From assembly GCA_017652965.1 (NCBI GenBank), contig JAGBZZ010000269.1:1-8724 (forward strand): 8,724 bases of DNA, given 5' to 3'. This stretch comes from Clostridia bacterium (lineage in GTDB: Bacteria > Bacillota_A > Clostridia > Oscillospirales > CAG-272). Below, piece after piece: positions 4,631 to 8,724 of the stretch (positions within the stretch are counted from its first letter, which is position 1; every line of letters starts with the position of its first letter). Position numbers and translations under genes: made by a program. A model generated the notes under the pieces. That model was not told the origin of the DNA, made no database searches, and saw nothing but the letters and a program-made list of their open reading frames with translations.

Positions 4631-6820
4631 TTACAGGTCGCCGAGGAGATATCGGCAGTTCAGCACCTTCTCAAAAAGATCGGTGCGGGTATAGAAGTAG
4701 TGGTTGGTGGCCTCAAAGCCGAGGGTCGGGTTGTGTGCCACCAGGGAAGCCTCACGGATCGCGAGGGTCTCCTCCTCGCGGATGAGGGCAGAGAGGTCGG
4801 CACCGCTCTCTCGCTCCATGATATAGCGGATGTGGTTGCGTGCCGAGGCAAAGTGCAGATAGGCCGATTCGGCACAGTCAAGGAGCAGGCGGTCGGTGGG
4901 GGTTAGCGGCTTCCCCTCATAAGCCGCCTGTAAAAGGGCAAGCCCCCGCTCCCAGCCGTCTGCCAGCTTGTCAAACTGCCGCAAAAAGAGCGCCTTCGGG
5001 TAGCCGTTTGAGGCACGCTCAATGTCGTCATAGACCGGGCCGACCATGCAGGAGTGCCAGCCTGTCGGCTCGGACCACAGGGGGAGGGCAGGGCCGATAT
5101 GTTGCGGGCCGTGATACATCATATGGATGGAAAACGGCAGCTCGTCAAAGGCGGCATCCAGGGCATCGAGGGCTTTCAGGAGGGCCCCCTCTTCGGCTGT
5201 CGGAAGGAGGCGGGCGATCAGCTCCTCATAGGCGGGGATCTCCTCGCCCGCGCGGGTCATCTCGGCAAAGAGACGGAGGACGGGAGAGGGGAAGCCTCCC
5301 ATCGTCCAGGTCAGCCCCACGCTGTCGGGCGCGACCTTTTCGCAAAGATCGCGGATGGCGGTGTAAAAATGACGGAAGACAGGGATATACGGCACATTGG
5401 AAAGCTCCCAGCTGTTGCCAAGCTGGATCTTGGCGCTCACCCGCTTTCCGGCCGCCCTCACCGCACGGAAGAAGTCCAGCGTGACCTCGGAAGGACCGGG
5501 GATCGAGATGGAATAGTCATGCACCTCGACCTCGGTATCCTCGAATTTTTTCTTTTTTCGATGCTCGCTGACCGCACCGACGGCCACCTCGGGCGGCAGG
5601 AACGTGACCGTTTCATGCTTGATCTCGGCGCCATTGGGGCTGCGGGTATCCCAGGCCCAGCTGGCGGCTGTGACCGTCACATTCGGATCGGCGGCGATCG
5701 CCCCCTCATAGATCATGCGCACAGCGGTGGAATAGATCTCGCTCGGGCGGCGGTGGATGCAGCGGGGGCAGGTGGTATTGCCCGCCGCACGGTGGCTGTA
5801 GCAGTTGGTGTGGTTCTCCGAGGCGGTGGTGACCGAGTATCCGCCGATGCCGGGGGCAAGCTCGGTAAGACGCTTGACGGCATCCCGCAAATAGTCCTGT
5901 CCCTCCTCGGTCGAGAGACAGACGACGGCGTAGCCCGGGTGTGTGACGTCACCGCGCAGCTCGGGATGGTCAAGGAAGGCGTGGTCGGGCAGCTCGCGCG
6001 GCTCGTTCAGGTAGAGGTAGAGCTTCAGCCCGTATTTTTTCAGTCGGGCGATGACCTTGTTGAGCCCGCGGATGCGCCTCTCCCATCCCACCGAAAGCTC
6101 GGGCGCGTAGCGACAGGGGACGAGGGCGTAGAGCACCGCCTGGCAGGTAAGCCCACCGATGCCGAGGGCGGCATAGGCAAGGAGCAGGTCCTCCGGGAAG
6201 GAGACCTCGATCAGATCCTCCTCATAAAAGGTATCGCCATAGAGGGCGGGGTAGGACAAAAGGGTTGCCGAGCGGAAGCGGGATTCGCCTCCGATCGGGG
6301 GATACGCCTTGACCGCATCGCGATAGAGGGGGAAGAAGTCAAAGGGGGCGGCCTGCCGCTCCGGCAGGCGGGCATACAGCTCCTTTGTCACACGGCAAAT
6401 GGCGGCCGTCTTGCGCTCGGCCTCGGCATCCAGGGGGGTGACGGTCAGCGTGGGGACGTCCGGCTTTTTTCTCCCGAGCTTGACATCCAGGAAGTCATCC
6501 TCATGCAGGATAAAGGCGAGATGATCCTCCTCCCAGTCAAGAAGCGTACAGAGCTGGGGATAGGTCAGAAGATGCCAGTTCGCACGGATCAGCGTGACGT
6601 AGCCGCGCGTCAGCCACAGCCCCTCGTTTGCCGTACTCTCACCGAGTCCCATGTCGGCCGCCATACGGCACACCGTCTCCTCATCGGCAGAAAGGACGCG
6701 GGCAAGGCGCGCAGGGGAGAGCATCTCCCAGTTGCGGTAGATAAAGCACTGTGCCAACGTGGGGAACCAGTCGTAGCGCAGGGGGCTCATATTTTCAAAA
6801 TAGGGGGGTAAGGTCGCCAT
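4631..6820 (-). CDS. Large TIM-barrel, glycosidase-related protein of unknown function with duplicated helical N-terminus
   Basis: I do not recognise a named family with certainty. The 729-residue protein has no signal peptide or membrane helix and is probably cytoplasmic. Residues 20-110 contain two related helical units offset by 51 residues (IYRNWEML at 27-34 and IRANWHLL at 78-85, each followed by a spaced leucine/acidic pattern). The middle (about 205-520) reads as a barrel: YLYLNEPRELP at 268-278, YSVTTASENHTNC at 328-340, CPRC at 351-354, SWAWDT at 387-392 and SVGLTWTMGGFPSP at 500-513. E335 is a plausible catalytic acid, and C340 with C351/C354 may form a metal or structural site. The C-terminal part is helical and ends in FEKVLNC (715-721). 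ATG 6820 has AAGGAGG 6 nt upstream (6833-6827). That site overlaps the stop of the creatininase-family gene, so the two are surely one operon. A glycosidase-like role is inferred from fold-like motifs and context only. Confidence 0.75.
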   Translation of the reverse strand: MATLPPYFENMSPLRYDWFPTLAQCFIYRNWEMLSPARLARVLSADEETVCRMAADMGLGESTANEGLWLTRGYVTLIRANWHLLTYPQLCTLLDWEEDHLAFILHEDDFLDVKLGRKKPDVPTLTVTPLDAEAERKTAAICRVTKELYARLPERQAAPFDFFPLYRDAVKAYPPIGGESRFRSATLLSYPALYGDTFYEEDLIEVSFPEDLLLAYAALGIGGLTCQAVLYALVPCRYAPELSVGWERRIRGLNKVIARLKKYGLKLYLYLNEPRELPDHAFLDHPELRGDVTHPGYAVVCLSTEEGQDYLRDAVKRLTELAPGIGGYSVTTASENHTNCYSHRAAGNTTCPRCIHRRPSEIYSTAVRMIYEGAIAADPNVTVTAASWAWDTRSPNGAEIKHETVTFLPPEVAVGAVSEHRKKKKFEDTEVEVHDYSISIPGPSEVTLDFFRAVRAAGKRVSAKIQLGNSWELSNVPYIPVFRHFYTAIRDLCEKVAPDSVGLTWTMGGFPSPVLRLFAEMTRAGEEIPAYEELIARLLPTAEEGALLKALDALDAAFDELPFSIHMMYHGPQHIGPALPLWSEPTGWHSCMVGPVYDDIERASNGYPKALFLRQFDKLADGWERGLALLQAAYEGKPLTPTDRLLLDCAESAYLHFASARNHIRYIMERESGADLSALIREEETLAIREASLVAHNPTLGFEATNHYFYTRTDLFEKVLNCRYLLGDL

Positions 6821-6831
6821 AGTCTGCCTCC

Positions 6832-7602
6832 TTATGCACGGCCGCGCTGTGCGCGGACGATCGCCTCAAAGCTGTCAACGTATTCCGTGACCCATGCCTT
6901 GCCGATCTCGGCGCTCATCTCGCGGGAGGACTCGGCAAACCAGTCGTCAGCCTCGCCAAGCCGCTCGGGCTTGATCGAGCCGGGATAGAGATGCTCAAGG
7001 ATCGAGCATTCGAATTTTCCTGCGTGGTCTCCGGCATTGCCGTACTGCGTCATCATATTCGGCACCATGCCGCGCCCCGTTATCGTACGCACCCAGTTCC
7101 AGGGGTTGTCCTCCGCCGACAGCTGGTCGTAAAAGCCTGCGTTCTCCCGTTTGCCCCACCAGCCGTAGCCGGCGGTCTCCTCCAAATACTCGAAGATCAG
7201 CTTTCGCGCCGCCTTTTTGCAGGCCAGCTCCATCGGGTTTTCGTCCTCGGTCTGATGGCAGATCACCATAAAAATATTGCGGTTGAGCCCCGCACGGAAA
7301 AGCGATTTCAAAATGCAGTACACGTTTGCCTCCAGCGTGTCGCAGTCTACGTGGATGCTTCCCGCCTCCGGCCCTGCCACGGCATAGCTGGCCACCCCGT
7401 AATAGATGGGGGGCAGGACGACAGAATCGATCCTTTCCGCAAGGCGGTCAACGACCCCCATAGCCACCAGGGTATCACAGCCGAAGGGACAGATCGACGA
7501 GTGATATTCCATCGTGCCGATGGGAATCAGGATCGGCCAGCGCTCCTCCTTGGCCTGCGCCAGCTCGCGCGGGTAGGTGTGTGCCATATAAATACTGCTC
7601 AT
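6832..7602 (-). CDS. Creatininase-family metal-dependent amidohydrolase
   Basis: The creatininase fold binds one or two divalent metals and hydrolyses cyclic amides or similar bonds (creatininase, formamide hydrolases such as ArfB, and the peptidase MftE). The 256-residue length is typical. IPIGTMEYHS at 26-35 matches the family's PxGSxEQHG and supplies E32 and H34; CDTLVA at 42-47 gives D43; AGKFECS at 194-200 matches AGExETS and gives E198. The usual NGHGGN loop is replaced by ICHQTEDEN (114-122), keeping the histidine (H116) but losing GGN. ATG 7602 is chosen over an in-frame ATG at 7680 because AAGGAGG (7615-7609) lies 6 nt upstream and the earlier start would precede the -10 box. It is the first gene of a two-gene operon, 11 bp ahead of the TIM-barrel gene and divergent from araC. 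Substrate unknown. Confidence 0.88.
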   Translation of the reverse strand: MSSIYMAHTYPRELAQAKEERWPILIPIGTMEYHSSICPFGCDTLVAMGVVDRLAERIDSVVLPPIYYGVASYAVAGPEAGSIHVDCDTLEANVYCILKSLFRAGLNRNIFMVICHQTEDENPMELACKKAARKLIFEYLEETAGYGWWGKRENAGFYDQLSAEDNPWNWVRTITGRGMVPNMMTQYGNAGDHAGKFECSILEHLYPGSIKPERLGEADDWFAESSREMSAEIGKAWVTEYVDSFEAIVRAQRGRA

Positions 7603-7624
7603 GGTATGCCTCCTTGATAATGGG

Positions 7625-7653
7625 TTGACATTTTCATTATATCGCGTTACAAT
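7625..7653 (+). promoter_or_regulatory. Promoter of the AraC-family gene
   Basis: TTGACA (7625-7630), a 17-bp spacer and TACAAT (7648-7653) form a near-consensus sigma-A promoter. The start near 7660 leaves a leader of about 68 nt, which contains the 21-bp-period direct repeat. It overlaps the opposing operon promoter almost fully. Confidence 0.8.
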
Positions 7654-7664
7654 AGGCTTGTGTA
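7636..7664 (-). promoter_or_regulatory. Weak promoter of the creatininase/TIM-barrel operon
   Basis: On the minus strand TACACA (7664-7659, four of six consensus bases) is followed after 17 bp by a perfect TATAAT (7641-7636). A poor -35 with a perfect -10 is common for activator-dependent promoters, and the AraC-type repeat begins 2 bp upstream of the -35. Start expected near 7629. Confidence 0.7.
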
Positions 7665-7665
7665 G

Positions 7666-7707
7666 GGAAGATAGAAGCATTTATATGGAAAAAAGAAGCT
7701 AAGATAA
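7666..7707. repeat. Tandem 21-bp direct repeat, candidate AraC-family binding site
   Basis: GGAAGATAGAAGC (7666-7678) recurs as GGAAAAAAGAAGC (7687-7699), 11 of 13 bases identical at an offset of exactly 21 bp. Both copies are followed after 4 bases by ATA (7683-7685, 7704-7706). Two direct repeats one per two helical turns, next to the -35, is the arrangement bound by AraC-type dimers. The site spans about -37 to -78 of the operon promoter and lies in the araC leader, so it may activate one and restrain the other. Confidence 0.65.
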
Positions 7708-7727
7708 TCAATACACAGAGGTGGGGT

Positions 7728-8525
7728 ATGCAGGACAGCTATCTGAAAAACGTGAATATCACCGTAACCGACGGCGGATATTTCAGGCCGGACGAGGGGA
7801 TGGAGTGGCGCCTGCAGACGCACGCCGCAGGGATCTGCAAGCTGTATTATATCAAGGAGGGCGCCTGCAGGATCACGATCGAGGGACACCCCTATGAGGG
7901 GCGGCCCGGTGCGCTTTTCTTTATCCCTGCCGGTACGCGCCACAGCTATGAGATCCTGCGGCGGCCGTTTGCTAAGTACTGGATGCATATCACGATCACG
8001 CCCGAGGGGGATTTTCTGCTCGGGGATCGGCCGCAGCATCTCGTCTATCCGAGTGCGGCCGATCTTGACACGGCCTTTTGCCAATTTTGCGAGATGTACG
8101 GCCAAAAAAGCATGGCCGACCTTTTGGGCGTCCGTGCGGCGGCCTTTCGGGTTCTTTCGCTCTATCTCCGCGCGGCAAGCCCGGGCTTTGCGGCGGCCGA
8201 GCCGAGGGGGCGGCTTGGGGCTGTCCTGCGTGCGATGGAAAACCGCCTGTCCGTCCCGCCGAAAAACAGTGAGCTTGCCGAGATCGCGCATATGCACCCC
8301 ACGCATTTTATCCGATATTTCAAGGCGCAAACGGGTGATACGCCCCAGGGGTATCTTTTAAAGCTGAGGATGGAGCGGGCAGGCGAGCTTTTGCGCACAA
8401 GCCGTCTGAACGTCTCTGAGATCGCCGAGCGGCTCGGCTATTACGATGGAATGTATTTTTCCAAGGTCTTCAAGCGCTATCACGCCGTCTCCCCCGGGGA
8501 ATACCGCAGGCTGTACGGCGGATAA
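7728..8525 (+). CDS. AraC-family transcriptional regulator with N-terminal cupin-like sensor
   Basis: The 265-residue protein has the two-part layout of AraC/XylS regulators. Residues about 20-100 form a cupin-like ligand-binding half (GMEWRLQTH 24-32, LYYIKEGACRITIEG 39-53, GALFFIPAGTRHSY 61-74). Residues 168-265 hold two helix-turn-helix motifs. The first is at about 181-200 (ELAEIAHMHPTHFIRYFKA). The second is at about 229-250 and runs into the family signature region VSEIAERLGYYDGMYFSKVFK (229-249) and SPGEYRR (255-261). ATG 7728 has GAGGTG at 7718-7723 at normal spacing. It is divergent from the creatininase/TIM-barrel operon with overlapping promoters and a direct-repeat binding site between, which points to local activation of that operon in response to a sugar-like ligand. 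The family is certain; the ligand is unknown. Confidence 0.94.
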   Translation: MQDSYLKNVNITVTDGGYFRPDEGMEWRLQTHAAGICKLYYIKEGACRITIEGHPYEGRPGALFFIPAGTRHSYEILRRPFAKYWMHITITPEGDFLLGDRPQHLVYPSAADLDTAFCQFCEMYGQKSMADLLGVRAAAFRVLSLYLRAASPGFAAAEPRGRLGAVLRAMENRLSVPPKNSELAEIAHMHPTHFIRYFKAQTGDTPQGYLLKLRMERAGELLRTSRLNVSEIAERLGYYDGMYFSKVFKRYHAVSPGEYRRLYGG

Positions 8526-8632
8526 AGCAATGCCGCTCTCCGCAGTGCTTGCCCCCCGCGACGGCAGGTAGCGCACGGGTCGACCGCAAAGGCCGCCCCC
8601 CTCTCCGCCCCCGTTGCAAAAAAAGAGAGAAC
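8526..8632. other. GC-rich non-coding tail after the AraC-family gene
   Basis: No credible start, ribosome site or coding pattern is seen. It contains C-rich tracts, then an abrupt change near 8615 to A-rich sequence (GCAAAAAAAGAGAGAAC) leading into the terminator. Confidence 0.5.
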
Positions 8633-8682
8633 AAATAAGACTCATTTGAACTAGAAAAATGTTCAATTGGGTCTTATTTTTT
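8633..8682. terminator. Long stem-loop terminator after the AraC-family gene
   Basis: AAATAAGACTCATTTGAAC (8633-8651) pairs with 8661-8679 over 19 positions with one T-T mismatch and one G-U pair, around a 9-nt A-rich loop, followed by further T residues to 8682. The stem is longer and more AT-rich than usual. A T-rich run also follows on the other strand, so it may work in both directions. Confidence 0.8.
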
Positions 8683-8707
8683 CGATATAGCTTTTAAATT
8701 TCAACCA

Positions 8708-8713
8708 TTGACA
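8708..8713 (+). promoter_or_regulatory. Possible -35 of a gene beyond the window
   Basis: A perfect TTGACA lies in an AT-rich stretch; a -10 at 17 bp would fall at about 8731, outside the window, so this cannot be confirmed. Confidence 0.25.
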
Positions 8714-8724
8714 TCGTATAGAAA

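Noticed and set aside
5054..6811. 585-codon open frame on the plus strand
   Set aside because: It lies fully antisense to the 729-residue gene, lacks a ribosome site, and its translation is rich in low-complexity G/R/D typical of a GC-biased shadow frame.
7603..7680. N-terminal extension of the creatininase-family protein from ATG 7680
   Set aside because: It would start upstream of the operon promoter and overlap the AraC-type repeat; ATG 7602 has a perfect AAGGAGG at good spacing.

Overview
The window reads as an accessory carbohydrate or organic-acid catabolism region of a Gram-positive, fairly GC-rich bacterium, most likely of the Clostridia (Bacillota). This is an inference. It rests on strong AAGGAGG-type Shine-Dalgarno sites at most starts, sigma-A-like promoters in AT-rich intergenic gaps, rho-independent stem-loops, and protein families common in gut Clostridia. 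No rRNA, tRNA, CRISPR array, insertion sequence or phage gene was seen.

Left block (1-4533). A partial gene for an LDH2-family (malate/L-lactate/sulfolactate-type) NAD(P)-dependent 2-hydroxyacid dehydrogenase runs leftward off the edge. It is divergent from a DeoR-family repressor gene. The 151-bp gap between them holds a near-consensus promoter for the dehydrogenase and two clear TTGATCG-type dyads plus a degenerate third, spaced about 31 and 41.5 bp apart (about 3 and 4 helical turns). These are good candidate DeoR operators. Downstream of deoR, past a very GC-rich hairpin, is a gene for a cytoplasmic GH39-like clan GH-A glycosidase. A MATE-family multidrug/organic-cation-type exporter follows behind its own strong promoter, which has a small palindrome in its spacer and a structured leader.

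Right block (4561-8682). A bidirectional terminator separates the MATE gene from a convergent two-gene operon on the minus strand. In transcription order this encodes a creatininase-family metal-dependent amidohydrolase and a 729-residue protein of uncertain function. The larger protein looks like a TIM-barrel glycosidase-related enzyme with a duplicated helical N-terminal unit. The operon is divergent from an AraC-family regulator gene with an N-terminal cupin-like sensor. In the 125-bp gap the two promoters overlap back to back, and a 21-bp-period tandem direct repeat lies just upstream of the operon's weak -35. That is the geometry expected of an AraC-type activator site.

How it may work together (inference). 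DeoR would sense a phosphorylated sugar or related metabolite and control the dehydrogenase, itself and probably the GH39-like enzyme. AraC would sense a second ligand and switch on the amidohydrolase and TIM-barrel pair. Neither glycosidase-like protein has a signal peptide, so both probably act on short imported glycosides. No importer is encoded here; the only transporter is the MATE exporter. The two regulator-gene modules, the unassigned 729-residue enzyme and its creatininase-family partner with an altered HGGN motif are the most novel-looking parts. The last 200 bases hold no gene, only the AraC terminator and possibly the start of another promoter.
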